Assembly: GCF_030408755.1 (NCBI RefSeq)
Contig: NZ_CP047209.1
Span: forward strand, 372,001-436,000
DNA: 64,000 bases
DNA from: Corynebacterium felinum
GTDB taxonomy: Bacteria > Actinomycetota > Actinomycetes > Mycobacteriales > Mycobacteriaceae
Direction of reading: 5' to 3'
Both the position numbers and the translations under genes were made by a program. The notes under the pieces were generated by a model, which was not told where the DNA came from, ran no database searches, and saw nothing but the letters and a program-made list of their open reading frames with translations. Numbering within the stretch: position 1 is the first letter of the stretch; each line of letters opens with the position of its first letter. Below are positions 10,870 through 20,345 of this stretch, in pieces.

Positions 10870-11151
10870 ATGCCACGTAGCCTTAAGAAGGGCCCGTTCG
10901 TCGATGAGCACCTCCTCGCAAAGGTTGATGCTCAGAATGAGAAGGGTACCAAGCAGGTAATTAAGACCTGGTCCCGCCGCTCCACCATTCTTCCTGACTT
11001 CATTGGTCACACCTTCGCCGTCCACGACGGTCGTAAGCACGTACCAGTGTTCGTGGACGACTCTATGGTTGGCCACAAGTTGGGTGAATTTGCACCTACC
11101 AAGACCTTCAAGGGTCACATCAAGGACGATAAGAAGAAGGGACGTCGATAA
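10870..11151 (+). CDS. rpsS: 30S ribosomal protein S19
   Basis: 93 residues with the uS19 signature [16 protein letters not shown] and the C-terminal [21 protein letters not shown]19 forms the 30S head with S13. A strong AGAGGAGG RBS sits upstream of the ATG, and rplV follows three bases after the stop. Confidence 0.98.
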   Translation: MPRSLKKGPFVDEHLLAKVDAQNEKGTKQVIKTWSRRSTILPDFIGHTFAVHDGRKHVPVFVDDSMVGHKLGEFAPTKTFKGHIKDDKKKGRR

Positions 11152-11154
11152 GCG

Positions 11155-11511
11155 ATGAGCGAAATCACTTCCGCACGCGCGACTGCCCGTTTCGTCCGCG
11201 TTACCCCTATGAAGGCACGCCGTGTAATCGACTTGGTTCGCGGTAAGTCCGTTGAGGAAGCATTGGCTATTTTGAAGTACGCTCCACAGGCTGCTTCTGA
11301 GCCAGTTGCCAAGGTCGTGTTGTCCGCAGCTGCTAACGCTGAGAACAACTTCGGTCTTGATCGCCGCTCTTTGGTTATCTCTGAGGCTTTTGCTGACGAG
11401 GGCCCAACGATGCGTCGTTTCCAGCCGCGCGCTCAGGGTCGCGCATTCCAGATCCGTAAGCGCACCAGCCACATCACCGTGGTTGTTGAGAGCCAGAAGG
11501 CAGGTGCATAA
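11155..11511 (+). CDS. rplV: 50S ribosomal protein L22
   Basis: 118 residues. [21 protein letters not shown] and the tunnel-loop region with [25 protein letters not shown] identify uL22, whose beta hairpin lines the peptide exit tunnel, the site where macrolide resistance mutations are known in other bacteria. No obvious loop change is seen. Confidence 0.98.
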   Translation: MSEITSARATARFVRVTPMKARRVIDLVRGKSVEEALAILKYAPQAASEPVAKVVLSAAANAENNFGLDRRSLVISEAFADEGPTMRRFQPRAQGRAFQIRKRTSHITVVVESQKAGA

Positions 11512-11513
11512 CA

Positions 11514-12260
11514 GTGGGACAGAAGATTCACCCACACGGCCTCCGATTGGGCATCACTTCCGATTGGAAGTCCCACTGGTTCGCCGATAAGAACTACGCT
11601 GAGTACCTCGCTGAGGATATTAAGATCCGCGAGTTCCTCACCAAGACCCTCGACCGTGCTGGTATCGCCGATATTGTTATCGAGCGTACCCGCGACCGCG
11701 TTCGCGTCGATATCCACACTGCCCGTCCGGGTATTGTGATCGGCCGTCGCGGCTCTGAGGCTGACCGTTTGCGTCGTGAGCTGGAGAAGCTCACCGGCAA
11801 GCAGGTTGCTCTCAACATCCTTGAGGTTAAGAACATCGACTCCAACGCTCAGTTGGTTGCTCAGTCTGTTGCTGAGCAGCTGACCAACCGTGTGGCATTC
11901 CGCCGCGCGATGCGTAAGGCTATTCAGGGCGCTATGCGTCAGCCTCACGTCAAGGGCATCAAGGTTGTGTGTTCTGGTCGTCTCGGCGGTGCCGAGATGT
12001 CTCGCACCGAGCGCTACCATGAGGGTCGCGTTCCGCTGCACACTCTTCGCGCCGAGATCGATTACGGCACCTATGAAGCTCACACCACTTTCGGCCGCAT
12101 TGGCGTGAAGGTGTGGATCTACAAGGGTGACGTTGTTGGTGGCCGTCGCGAGAGCGAAATTAACGCACCAGCAGAGCGCCGTGGCCGCGGTGACCGCAAC
12201 GCACGTCCGCGTCGTGGTGGCCAGCGTCGTAACCGCGCTGAGCAGAAGCAGGAGGGCTAA
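11514..12260 (+). CDS. rpsC: 30S ribosomal protein S3
   Basis: 248 residues with a GTG start. [15 protein letters not shown], the KH domain with the GxxG loop ([16 protein letters not shown]) and the C-terminal domain ([10 protein letters not shown]) identify uS3 at the mRNA entry channel. The C-terminal tail of about 30 residues is rich in Arg and Gly ([20 protein letters not shown]), a long basic extension usual in actinobacteria. Confidence 0.98.
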   Translation: MGQKIHPHGLRLGITSDWKSHWFADKNYAEYLAEDIKIREFLTKTLDRAGIADIVIERTRDRVRVDIHTARPGIVIGRRGSEADRLRRELEKLTGKQVALNILEVKNIDSNAQLVAQSVAEQLTNRVAFRRAMRKAIQGAMRQPHVKGIKVVCSGRLGGAEMSRTERYHEGRVPLHTLRAEIDYGTYEAHTTFGRIGVKVWIYKGDVVGGRRESEINAPAERRGRGDRNARPRRGGQRRNRAEQKQEG

Positions 12261-12264
12261 ACCT

Positions 12265-12681
12265 ATGCTTATCCCTAAGCGCGTGAAGTTCCGCCGTCAG
12301 CACCGTCCTCACCGTGATGGTGTTTCTAAGGGCGGTAACCGCATCAATTTTGGTGATTACGCTATCCAGGCTCTGGAGCCTGCTTACATCACCAACCGTC
12401 AGATCGAGTCTGCACGTATTGCTATCAACCGCCACGTCAAGCGTGGTGGTAAGGTTTGGATCAACATCTTCCCAGACCGTCCACTGACCCAGAAGCCTCT
12501 GGGGGTTCGTATGGGTTCCGGTAAGGGCCCTGTTGAGAAGTGGATTGCAAACGTTAAGCCGGGTCGCATCCTCTTCGAGATGAGCTACCCGAACGAGGAA
12601 ATGGCTCTTGAGGCTCTGCGTCGCGCAGGCCAGAAGCTTCCTTGCAAGGTTCGTATTGTTAAGAAGGAGGACCAGTTCTAA
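12265..12681 (+). CDS. rplP: 50S ribosomal protein L16
   Basis: 138 residues from the ATG at 12265, which yields the conserved [17 protein letters not shown] start; a longer frame upstream runs inside rpsC and is not used. [22 protein letters not shown] is the uL16 core that helps accommodate A-site tRNA. The stop shares a base with the rpmC start. Confidence 0.98.
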   Translation: MLIPKRVKFRRQHRPHRDGVSKGGNRINFGDYAIQALEPAYITNRQIESARIAINRHVKRGGKVWINIFPDRPLTQKPLGVRMGSGKGPVEKWIANVKPGRILFEMSYPNEEMALEALRRAGQKLPCKVRIVKKEDQF

Positions 12682-12911
12682 TGGCTAACGGTACCCCCGC
12701 ACACGAGCTTCGCGAGCTGAACGCCGAGGAGCTTGCTACCCGCCTAGCTGAGGCTAAGGAAGAGCTGTTTAACCTGCGCTTCCAGGCCGCTACCGGTCAG
12801 CTGACCAACAACCGTCGCCTGCGCACGGTCAAGCACGACATTGCCCGCATCTACACCGTTATTCGCGAGCGTGAGCTGGGCCTGTCTGTTGTTCCGGGAG
12901 CTGAGGCTTAA
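12681..12911 (+). CDS. rpmC: 50S ribosomal protein L29
   Basis: 76 residues. [34 protein letters not shown] and the helix ending in [13 protein letters not shown] fit uL29, a small helical protein beside the tunnel exit. It overlaps rplP by one base (TAATG). Confidence 0.97.
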   Translation: MANGTPAHELRELNAEELATRLAEAKEELFNLRFQAATGQLTNNRRLRTVKHDIARIYTVIRERELGLSVVPGAEA

Positions 12912-12913
12912 TT

Positions 12914-13192
12914 ATGAGTGAGGCAAACGTGAACAAGAAGGTTAAGGGTGCTCGTAAGGTCCGCACCGGCTACGTGGTTTCTGACAAGATGCAGAAGACC
13001 ATCGTGGTTGAGCTTGAGGACCGCAAGCAGCACGGCCTGTACGGTAAGACCATCCGTACCAACTCCAAGGTGAAGGCTCACGACGAGAACGAGATCGCCG
13101 GTATCGGCGACTTGGTCAAGATCGAGGAGACTCGCCCATTGTCTAAGGACAAGCACTTCCGTCTCGTCGAGATCGTCGAGAAGGCTAAGTAA
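12914..13192 (+). CDS. rpsQ: 30S ribosomal protein S17
   Basis: 92 residues. [22 protein letters not shown], the OB-fold part ending in [23 protein letters not shown], matches uS17, a 16S rRNA assembly protein. It is the last gene of this cluster: a strong terminator follows, and rplN, its neighbour in many bacteria, is 32 kb further on. Confidence 0.98.
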   Translation: MSEANVNKKVKGARKVRTGYVVSDKMQKTIVVELEDRKQHGLYGKTIRTNSKVKAHDENEIAGIGDLVKIEETRPLSKDKHFRLVEIVEKAK

Positions 13193-13219
13193 ATAAAACG
13201 AGGGTTCGCCCCTGTTTTC

Positions 13220-13257
13220 CCGCCCCCAGCACTGTGCGTGTGTGGGGGCGGTTTTTT
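13220..13257 (+). terminator. Terminator of the S10 operon
   Basis: A perfect 9-bp GC stem (CCGCCCCCA with TGGGGGCGG), a 14-base loop and a following TTTTTT, 28 bases after the rpsQ stop. It shows that the S10 and rplN clusters are separate transcription units here. Confidence 0.93.
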
Positions 13258-13766
13258 GCTTGTCGACGCCCTACCGCAGCGTCGCTGCACCATTGACGTC
13301 TTGGCGGGTACATGGCATGTGAGCACGCGGCACCAGTGTATTGCGACGTGTACTCGCGTTGCCTGCTGTAGGTGTACTTTCGTGATGCTTCTCGTGGAGT
13401 ATTTTCGTGACAAATGGGCTGGTTCAGGCTTGGCAGATTGGATGGTTTAGGCTTGGCAGATGGGATGGTAGAGCCTGTTTATGCAGGTAGGGGAGGTGGA
13501 GTGAGAATGTAAAATTTTGCCTACACAAAGGTGTTCAAGTGTGGTGTTGCTCAGGTATCAGATTTCTCGTTTTGTGTTAGTCGTGGCGGGTAATTCATTA
13601 GGGATTCTGACAATGCGGAGAAATAGTAGATGCTTTGCTTCTACTATGATTACGCCGCGATCAAAGACTGGGTGTTGTTTTTTGGTTGGGGCTGAACAAG
13701 GGGGTGGCTTGGGTACTGGTGTTGTTAAAGTACTCTTTACGGACTTTTAATGAATGGAGAATTCGC
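13258..13766. other. Intergenic region upstream of the Mrr-type gene
   Basis: About 500 bases with no supported gene. A short direct duplication (CAGGCTTGGCAGATTGGATGG at about 13425-13447 and TAGGCTTGGCAGATGGGATGG just after it) is visible. Base use is G/T-rich on the plus strand, unlike the flanking genes. Confidence 0.5.
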
Positions 13767-14804
13767 ATGCGGGCATGGGTGATTCGTGCAGGTCGGAACT
13801 CGGAGCGCTTTCAGTGGGCATGGGACAATGGATTTTCTGCTGGGGGTTGGGGTGCTGTGCGCACAGATGTGTCGGTTTTCGCGTCGAAAGAAGAGCTTGC
13901 TACAGCTGTTCGTGGCTTTGAGCCGGACTTAAGCGCCAACCAGATAAGCCAATCGGCGGGGCAATTGTGGAATCTTTCCCATGAGATTAAAGCAGACGAT
14001 CTTGTTATTATGCCTAATAAGATCACTCGTGAGCTGGCGTTAGGGTTGGTGACTCAAGGCTATGAATACTTAGCAGCTAACGAGCCTGATTACCAGCATG
14101 TTGTGCATGTGCAATGGCATCGGCTTATCACTCGAGATGCGGCAAAACAAGACCTTTTGTATGTACTCGGTTCACTACAGACGGTATTTTCCCCCACCCG
14201 CAACGATGCTGTTTCACGTCTAAAAGCGTTGATGGATACTGGTGAAGATCCAGGCATGAACGCTAGGGCGTATACGAAACAAAAAGAAGTGCTAGGTGCT
14301 GCAGCAAACAGTGATGATGAGGCACTTGCAGACATCGAAGAAATTGCCAAAGACCAAGTAGAAAAGCAGATTTCGCAGGAGTTTGCGGGTCATGATCTTG
14401 CGTTTCTGATTGCTGAAGTACTACGTGCCGATGGATTCACAGTGGATATGGCACCTAAAGGTAAAGATGGGGGAATTGACTTACGCCTTGGCCGCGGAAT
14501 CTTAGGTATCGAATCCCCGCGAATTTTAGCGCAGGTGAAAACTGGCAAACTGGAACGTCCAGTGGTCCAGCAGCTGATGGGATTGATCAATTCACGGCAT
14601 GCAGATTTTGGGTTGCTTGTGACATGGGATCAGTTAACTAAAGATGCGCGAGCCGAAGCAGAAGCGCAGGGATTTCGGTTGAAAGTGTGGGAAAAGCATG
14701 ACATTATTGCCAATGTTTTGCGAAACTACGCCAAACTGCCTGAGGAAATCCAACACAAACTTCCGCTGAAACAAGTATGGATTCTGCAGACTGATATCAG
14801 TTGA
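13767..14804 (+). CDS. Mrr-type (type IV-like) restriction endonuclease
   Basis: 345 residues from the ATG at 13767, chosen for the GGAG RBS and the start MRAWVIRAGRNSE. The N-terminal about 130 residues (KADDLVIMPNKITRELALG, then a Tyr-rich GYEYLAA and HVVHVQWH) look like a small beta-barrel sensor domain of the kind that fronts Mrr-like nucleases. The C-terminal about 120 residues form an Mrr fold: a helix (FLIAEVLRADGFTVD), then the catalytic D...QxK pattern in KDGGIDLR and ILAQVKTGK. Such enzymes act alone on modified foreign DNA. No methyltransferase is nearby, supporting a type IV role. The N-terminal assignment is inference. Confidence 0.85.
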   Translation: MRAWVIRAGRNSERFQWAWDNGFSAGGWGAVRTDVSVFASKEELATAVRGFEPDLSANQISQSAGQLWNLSHEIKADDLVIMPNKITRELALGLVTQGYEYLAANEPDYQHVVHVQWHRLITRDAAKQDLLYVLGSLQTVFSPTRNDAVSRLKALMDTGEDPGMNARAYTKQKEVLGAAANSDDEALADIEEIAKDQVEKQISQEFAGHDLAFLIAEVLRADGFTVDMAPKGKDGGIDLRLGRGILGIESPRILAQVKTGKLERPVVQQLMGLINSRHADFGLLVTWDQLTKDARAEAEAQGFRLKVWEKHDIIANVLRNYAKLPEEIQHKLPLKQVWILQTDIS

Positions 14805-15352
14805 CGCAGCGCATGCGACTGCGCACCGGTGTAAGAGGGAGCGGGTGTGCAGCCGTGTGGTAGCGGGGGAGTGCAGGGTTTCTAATATGTGAATGTGTTA
14901 AGAGCTGTGTGGGCGTTGGGATAAATGGGAGTGCCTGCGCTAGATTTTACAGGTGTAAAAAAGGGTATTTTACATGGGTAGATGCGTGTGCTTGTTGGTA
15001 TTTTCGCATGTGTGAGGTGTGCCTGTGCTTGCCTGAAGGCTAGTGGGAATTTTTGCGATAAATACTGATGAGAAAGTCGTGTTTATGGCTGCTCCAGATA
15101 AAGATCCAGCCCACACTCCGAAACATTAACAATGATCCGCAGGCAGGCTGAACGATTAGTCAAACTCTAACAAAATACGATCATTATATGGAAGACATTG
15201 CGGTTTTCTCTTCAGGAGAATGCAGCGTGAAAAGAAAGTGCGGGAGTCGACAGTGCTCTTAGACATGATCGACGTGAAGAGGCAGGAAAGGCCCTGCGCG
15301 CAGCGACCAAAAAGCGTGCCTATGAATGTGTGGGGATTGATTCAAAAATACT

Positions 15353-15424
15353 GATTCGACTTTCAGCGAACAGGTGAAAAATTGACCTGCGGTTTTACGG
15401 GTAGCACTTGCTCTATGTCGAATT
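15353..15424 (-). repeat. 72-bp dispersed element, copy 3 (diverged ends)
   Basis: Read on the minus strand, this 72-bp stretch shares the core ATAGAGCAAGTGCTACC, TAAAACCGCAGGTCA and CTGAAA with two other copies of the same length (47562-47633 and 55312-55383). Its ends are AATTCGAC and GTCGAATC, complementary to each other over 7 of 8 bases, while the other copies have AGTTAGAG and CTCTAACT. Pairing is kept although the sequence changed. Confidence 0.8.
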
Positions 15425-16344
15425 AATACTTCTCTTATCTACTGCAAAGTCCCCATGCTTTTAGCGAGAATAGTGCTGCCGATGCGGAAACGATCACAGA
15501 GTGGATGCGGTGAATGTTGCGCGATTGATTGACTTCCGTGCCCTGGTGCTTTCGTGGGTGGATCGTGGTCGAAACGTAAAGGGGTCACCCAATGTGGCAG
15601 AACATACAAGCACGAGGGGGTTTAAGATCGGTGCGATAATCATGATCCTAACCACTCTGAATACACTCCCTCCCGCGTGCGTGGCCTAGACGTTCCATCC
15701 ACCACACTCTCATAACCACAGGTTGGGGCAGCAGGGGGGTATGTGGGTTGTGTTTGTGATCGGCCGAGTGGATCGAGATCCACTAGTGTCTTGACATTCA
15801 ATGATGGCGTGAGGGCTATTGGGTCCTGGTTACTGGCTACTTGCCTAATGATGGGTGTTGAGAATGCTGTGGATACAAATGCTTATTGCAAGGGGGGTGG
15901 CCGGACAAGAATAGATTCTGCGCATTTCTGTGGGGCACGCTTTGAATTTCGTCAGACTAGCTGGTGGTGTGCTTTGGGTGTGATGGCCGTAGTAGGCCGG
16001 TTGTTTTGGCGGTGAAGTTTTTTGGTTGTGGCGCTGTCCTTCCTGTGGGTGAAATGGTGTTGCTTAAAGTTGAGTGTGGGGAGTGTCGGTTGCGGGGGTA
16101 GATGTTGTGTTAGGGGGTGTTGGCAAAAGGCAGGGGGTAATTTCTTTACGTTTTCATCAGTGTGGGATAAGTGGTTCTTAGGGGTTATTGAGGCATATTT
16201 TTCGAGCATGTAGCGTATTTTCTTCCCCGCTGCCTGGGGTGGTGTTTGCGCAGGGGAGGGGGTATTTTTTGGTTGGGTGATTGGTGTTGGTCGGGGGTGA
16301 TTTTCACTGGGGAGTGCGGGTATTTTTCGCAATCCCTTGAAAAA

Positions 16345-16358
16345 TGTTAGCGCTATCA
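16345..16358. promoter_or_regulatory. LacI-family operator upstream of the fucose operon
   Basis: TGTTAGCGCTATCA is a near-palindrome centred on a CG step. It matches the LacI/CcpA-type consensus TGWAANCGNTNWCA at all but one position. It lies about 170 bases before the first gene of the operon, which itself encodes a LacI-type regulator, so that protein is the natural ligand. Binding is inferred. Confidence 0.65.
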
Positions 16359-16524
16359 TGCATTCTGTTCACAGGATAGAACGTGAGCTAACCCATAAAA
16401 ATTCCCCAGTGTGTTCAAAGTCGCATTACTGAATGTGGGTGCTCACGGGATTGTCAGGAATCACAGCCGCAAGCCTGCTTGGGCTTTGACTGCGCTTCCG
16501 ACCGATCAAGAAAGGACGCTCACC

Positions 16525-18096
16525 ATGACGCAGCCGGTACCCACACGCCCCGAATTGTTGCGCTTGGAGAATATTTCAAAAACCTTCCCCGGGGTGAAGG
16601 CGCTCGACGAAGTTCACCTCGACCTTCGTCATAACGAAGTGCTCGGGTTGTGCGGCGAAAACGGCGCAGGCAAATCCACGCTCATGAAGATTCTCACGGG
16701 CGTGTACACCGCTGATCCTGGCGGCGAGATCTTCATCAACGGTGCGCGAGCCACTGTCACCGGCCCCCGTAACGCCCAAGAGCAGGGAATTTCCATCATT
16801 CACCAGGAGCTCAACCTTGTTCCTGATATGACGGTTGCGCAAAATATTTACATGGGGCGTGAACCCAAGAAAGGCTTTGTGCTTAACGACTCCGCCATGG
16901 TGCGTCAAGCAACCGAACTGCTGAACCGGCTTGCCATCGATGTGAACCCTAAAGCGTATATCCGCGACCTGACCGTTGCGCGTCAGCAAATGGTCGAGAT
17001 CGCTAAGGCGCTGTCCTTCGACTGCAAGATCTTGGTCATGGACGAGCCCACCGCGGCACTGACCGACAGTGAAATCGAAACGCTGATGGGGCTGATCAGA
17101 AACTTCGTCTCCCCCGAAACCGGCATGGTGTACATCTCCCACCGCATGGATGAAATTTCCGAAATCACCGACCGGATCACAGTGCTGCGCGACGGTAAAT
17201 ACGTTGACACCGTGGTCACAAACGACACCCCGATCCGCGATGTCATCGCCTTGATGGTGGGGCGTGAAATCGTCACCGACATCCGCCCCGAACCCAAGAA
17301 CTTCGATGACGCCGAAGTAGTGCTGCGCGTCGACAAGCTCTCCACTCGCGACCTGGTCAAGGATGTCACCTTCGACCTGCGCCGCGGCGAAATCCTCGGT
17401 GTAGCCGGGCTGATGGGCGCGGGACGTACCGAACTCGCCCGCGCTATCGTTGGCGCCGACCCGAAAACCGCAGGTCAGATCTGGGTGCACGGCGCCCAGG
17501 CGAACCTGAAATCGCCTGCCGACGCCGTCAACCGCGGCATCGGATACTTAAGCGAAGACCGCAAACAATTCGGACTGTTGCTCGACATGGATGTGAAAGC
17601 AAATACCGCACTCGCCTCCCTGAGCAACAAATACTCCCAAGCCGGATTCATCAAAGAATCCGCCATCGCCGACGACGCCAAGGCGCAAGTCAAACGCCTG
17701 AATGTGAAAACCCCAAGCATCAACCAGATCATCCGCAACCTCTCCGGCGGAAACCAGCAAAAAGTGATCATCGGCAAATGGTTGGTGCGCGACTGCGACA
17801 TCCTCATCGTGGACGAACCCACCCGCGGCATCGACATCGGCGCCAAAGACGAAATCTATGCCCTGCTCGATGAACTCTGCGCCCTCGGAAAATCACTGAT
17901 CGTGATCTCCTCCGAACTGCCCGAAGTGCTGCGCATCTGCGACCGCATCGCCGTGATGTGCAACGGGCGCATGACCGGAATCCTCGACAACGCCGACGCC
18001 AGCCAAGAATCCATCATGGAACTGGCCACCAAATTCCGCGACAACTCACAACCGAACACAAACCCCACGAACGACGATCACCAGGAGGTGGCCTAA
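16525..18096 (+). CDS. Sugar ABC importer ATPase, double domain (RbsA/XylG type)
   Basis: 523 residues with two ABC domains in one chain, as in CUT2-family monosaccharide importers. The first domain has Walker A GENGAGKST at about residue 45 and Walker B ILVMDEPTAAL. The second has the degenerate Walker A GLMGAGRTE of this family and signature LSGGNQQKV with ILIVDEPTRGID. The ATG at 16525 follows AAGAAAGGA and gives the normal N-terminus; a longer frame upstream is not supported. It begins the fucose operon, with the permease starting directly after the stop. L-fucose as substrate is inferred from the neighbours. Confidence 0.93.
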   Translation: MTQPVPTRPELLRLENISKTFPGVKALDEVHLDLRHNEVLGLCGENGAGKSTLMKILTGVYTADPGGEIFINGARATVTGPRNAQEQGISIIHQELNLVPDMTVAQNIYMGREPKKGFVLNDSAMVRQATELLNRLAIDVNPKAYIRDLTVARQQMVEIAKALSFDCKILVMDEPTAALTDSEIETLMGLIRNFVSPETGMVYISHRMDEISEITDRITVLRDGKYVDTVVTNDTPIRDVIALMVGREIVTDIRPEPKNFDDAEVVLRVDKLSTRDLVKDVTFDLRRGEILGVAGLMGAGRTELARAIVGADPKTAGQIWVHGAQANLKSPADAVNRGIGYLSEDRKQFGLLLDMDVKANTALASLSNKYSQAGFIKESAIADDAKAQVKRLNVKTPSINQIIRNLSGGNQQKVIIGKWLVRDCDILIVDEPTRGIDIGAKDEIYALLDELCALGKSLIVISSELPEVLRICDRIAVMCNGRMTGILDNADASQESIMELATKFRDNSQPNTNPTNDDHQEVA

Positions 18097-19080
18097 ATGT
18101 CAAAGACCGGCACACAGCTGGCAACCCGCATGGGAGCACAACTACAACAGCTCCTCGCGCTCGCCGCGCTGGCTGCGATCTTCCTCTTCTTCTCCTTCTC
18201 CACCGACAACTTCTTCCAATGGAACAACATCACCAACATCTTGCTGTCGTCGGCAGTGATCGGAACCATGGCATTAGGTGCCACCTTCGTGATCGCCACC
18301 GCCGGCATCGACCTGTCTGTCGGCACCGGCATGACCCTCTGCGCAGTGATGACAGGCGTATTCCTCAGTGGTGACTGGCTCGGACTCCCACTGCCCGTCG
18401 GCATCCTGCTCTCCATTGCCTTCGGCGCATTCATGGGCTTTATCAACGGCATTAACGTGGCCATTTTCAAAATCCCGCCCTTCATTGCCACCCTCGCCAT
18501 GATGATGGTCGCCCAAGGCCTAGCGCTGATCATCACCAAGTCCACCCCGATCTACCTCAACGGCGTGAACGGCTTCTCTGGCATCTCCCAAGGCCAACTC
18601 ATCTCCGATTTCCCCAACGCCGCACTGGTATTCATCATCTGCGCTCTCTTCGCCGCAGTCGTCATGTCCAAAACCCTCCTCGGCCGCTACGCCCTGTCCA
18701 TCGGCTCCAATGAAGAAGCCACCCGCATCTCCGGCGTGAACACCCGCCGCTGGCTGGTCGCCATCTACACCTTCGCCGGCATCTTCACCGCCCTTGCAGC
18801 CATCCTGCTCTCCGCGCGTTTGAACTCGGCACAGCCAGCAACCGGCATGGGCTACGAGCTCGAAGCCATCGCCGCCGTGGTCATCGGTGGAACCTCCCTC
18901 TCCGGTGGACGCGCCACCATCTTCGGCACCTTCATCGGTGCACTGCTCATGGCAGTACTAGCCAACGGATTGCAGATCATGTCCATCCCCCAGGAATGGC
19001 AGAAAGTTTCCATCGGCATCGTCATCCTGATCGCTGTGTTCGCCGATAACCTGCGCCGCAGCCGGGAAAAGAAAGTTTAA
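18097..19080 (+). CDS. Sugar ABC importer permease (RbsC type)
   Basis: A 327-residue membrane protein with about eight to ten hydrophobic helices. It has the CUT2 permease motif GIDLSVGTGM, the later ARLNSAQPATGMGYELEAIAAVVIGGTSLSGG-type region and a basic C-terminal end (DNLRRSREKKV). It starts right after the ATPase stop (TAAATG). Together with the ATPase and the lipoprotein at 19343 it forms a complete monosaccharide importer; this operon has no FucP-type symporter, so it is the likely route for L-fucose. Confidence 0.93.
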   Translation: MSKTGTQLATRMGAQLQQLLALAALAAIFLFFSFSTDNFFQWNNITNILLSSAVIGTMALGATFVIATAGIDLSVGTGMTLCAVMTGVFLSGDWLGLPLPVGILLSIAFGAFMGFINGINVAIFKIPPFIATLAMMMVAQGLALIITKSTPIYLNGVNGFSGISQGQLISDFPNAALVFIICALFAAVVMSKTLLGRYALSIGSNEEATRISGVNTRRWLVAIYTFAGIFTALAAILLSARLNSAQPATGMGYELEAIAAVVIGGTSLSGGRATIFGTFIGALLMAVLANGLQIMSIPQEWQKVSIGIVILIAVFADNLRRSREKKV

Positions 19081-19139
19081 AACCATGCACCATAACCAAA
19101 AAATCAAAGATTTTCATCGCCACCGTGATAGACCTAGCC

Positions 19140-19184
19140 GCTAAAAAACCCACAGCAACGACACGGCTTTTAGCACGCGGTAGA
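19140..19184 (+). other. Hairpin between importer permease and binding protein
   Basis: GCTAAAA and TTTTAGC flank a 31-base loop in the 262-base gap between the permease and the binding-protein gene. Such intra-operon hairpins often protect or attenuate transcripts so that the binding protein is made in excess. Role here is inference. Confidence 0.35.
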
Positions 19185-19342
19185 CAATCACAGAAGATAA
19201 AACCGCGCGGGCAAAAGCCACGCTGCACGGTGGGTACGGACGATGATCGACGGCGTCGAAAAGCTCGACACGACAATCCACGATACGTGGACACTCACAC
19301 AACCCCTTTGTGCTTTTCCGCACAGAACGACAAGGAAAACCC

Positions 19343-20332
19343 ATGAACAAGAAGCTCATCTTCACCGCACTGCTGTCAAGCACCGCACTTTTGGCCGCCT
19401 GCTCCGGTGGCGACAAAGCCGCAGAGTCCACCAGCGCAGCAGACGCAGGCGCATCCTCCGACAAGCCCTACATCGCAGTAGTCTCCAAGGGCTACCAGCA
19501 CCAGTTCTGGCAGGCAGTCAAGCAGGGCGCAGAAAAGGCCGCTGACGAGCTCGGCGTCACCATCACCTACGACGGCCCAGACAACGAAACCCAGGTAGAC
19601 AAGCAAATCCAGCAGCTGCAGACCGCACTGTCGAAGAAGCCAGTCGCCGTCGTCTTCGCCGCACTCGACTCCCAAGCAGCCGTACCACTTTTGGAATCCG
19701 CAGAAAAAGACAACATCCCAGTCGTCGCCTTCGACTCCGGTGTTGACTCCGACATCCCAGTAGCCACCGCCGCAACCGACAACAAGGCCGCTGCAGGCGA
19801 GGCCGCAAAGAACGTAGTCGAGCTCGTCGGCGACAGCGGCGAAGTCGGCATCATCTGCCAAGACCAGACCTCCACCACCGCCAAGGACCGCCGCGACGGC
19901 TTCAAGGAATACCTGGAGAAGAACGCACCAAACCTCAAGGTCGTTGACATCCAGTACGGTGGCGGCGACCACCAGAAGTCCGCCGACCTGACCAAGACCA
20001 TGCTTCAGGCGCACTCCGGCATCAAGGCCATGTACGGCTGCAACGAAGGCTCCGCAGTGGGCATCGGCCTGGGCGTAACCGAGGCCGGCAAGAAGGGCTC
20101 CGTGACTGTGGTTGGCTTCGACTCCGGTGAAGCACAGATGAACTTCATCAAGGACGGCACCATCGCAGGCGCAGTCACCCAGGACCCCGTCGACATCGGC
20201 TACCAGGCAGTCAAGGCAGCCTACGCTGCAAGCAAGGGCGAGAAAGTAGAGAAGAACATCGCTACCAACTACGCCTGGTACGACAAGAAGAACATTGACG
20301 ACGCCGACATCCAGACCATGCTCTACAAGTAA
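19343..20332 (+). CDS. Sugar-binding lipoprotein of the importer (periplasmic binding protein family)
   Basis: 329 residues. A lipoprotein signal (MNKKLIFTALL, LLAAC) places the lipidated Cys at residue 20. The mature part has the type I sugar-binding fold: YIAVVSKGYQHQFWQAVKQGA, VVFAALDSQAAVPLL, AMYGCNEGSAVGIGLG and GTIAGAVTQDP correspond to ligand-facing loops of the RbsB family. The start at 19343 is supported by AAGGAAAA. It is the external receptor of the importer and lies directly upstream of fucI. Confidence 0.93.
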   Translation: MNKKLIFTALLSSTALLAACSGGDKAAESTSAADAGASSDKPYIAVVSKGYQHQFWQAVKQGAEKAADELGVTITYDGPDNETQVDKQIQQLQTALSKKPVAVVFAALDSQAAVPLLESAEKDNIPVVAFDSGVDSDIPVATAATDNKAAAGEAAKNVVELVGDSGEVGIICQDQTSTTAKDRRDGFKEYLEKNAPNLKVVDIQYGGGDHQKSADLTKTMLQAHSGIKAMYGCNEGSAVGIGLGVTEAGKKGSVTVVGFDSGEAQMNFIKDGTIAGAVTQDPVDIGYQAVKAAYAASKGEKVEKNIATNYAWYDKKNIDDADIQTMLYK

Positions 20333-20345
20333 GGACTGACACATC

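Larger units (their letters stand above)
14805..16524. other. Gene-poor region before the fucose operon
   Basis: About 1.7 kb where no open frame has an RBS plus a recognisable product. It holds one copy of a 72-bp dispersed element (15353-15424) and a LacI-type operator (16345-16358). The plus strand from 15720 to 16310 is strikingly rich in G and T runs. It may be the decayed remains of former genes, but no remnant could be named. Confidence 0.5.

Noticed and set aside
15952..16359. A 135-codon minus-strand frame rich in His, Pro, Lys and Thr
   Set aside because: Low-complexity composition caused by G/T runs, no RBS and no fold-like pattern.
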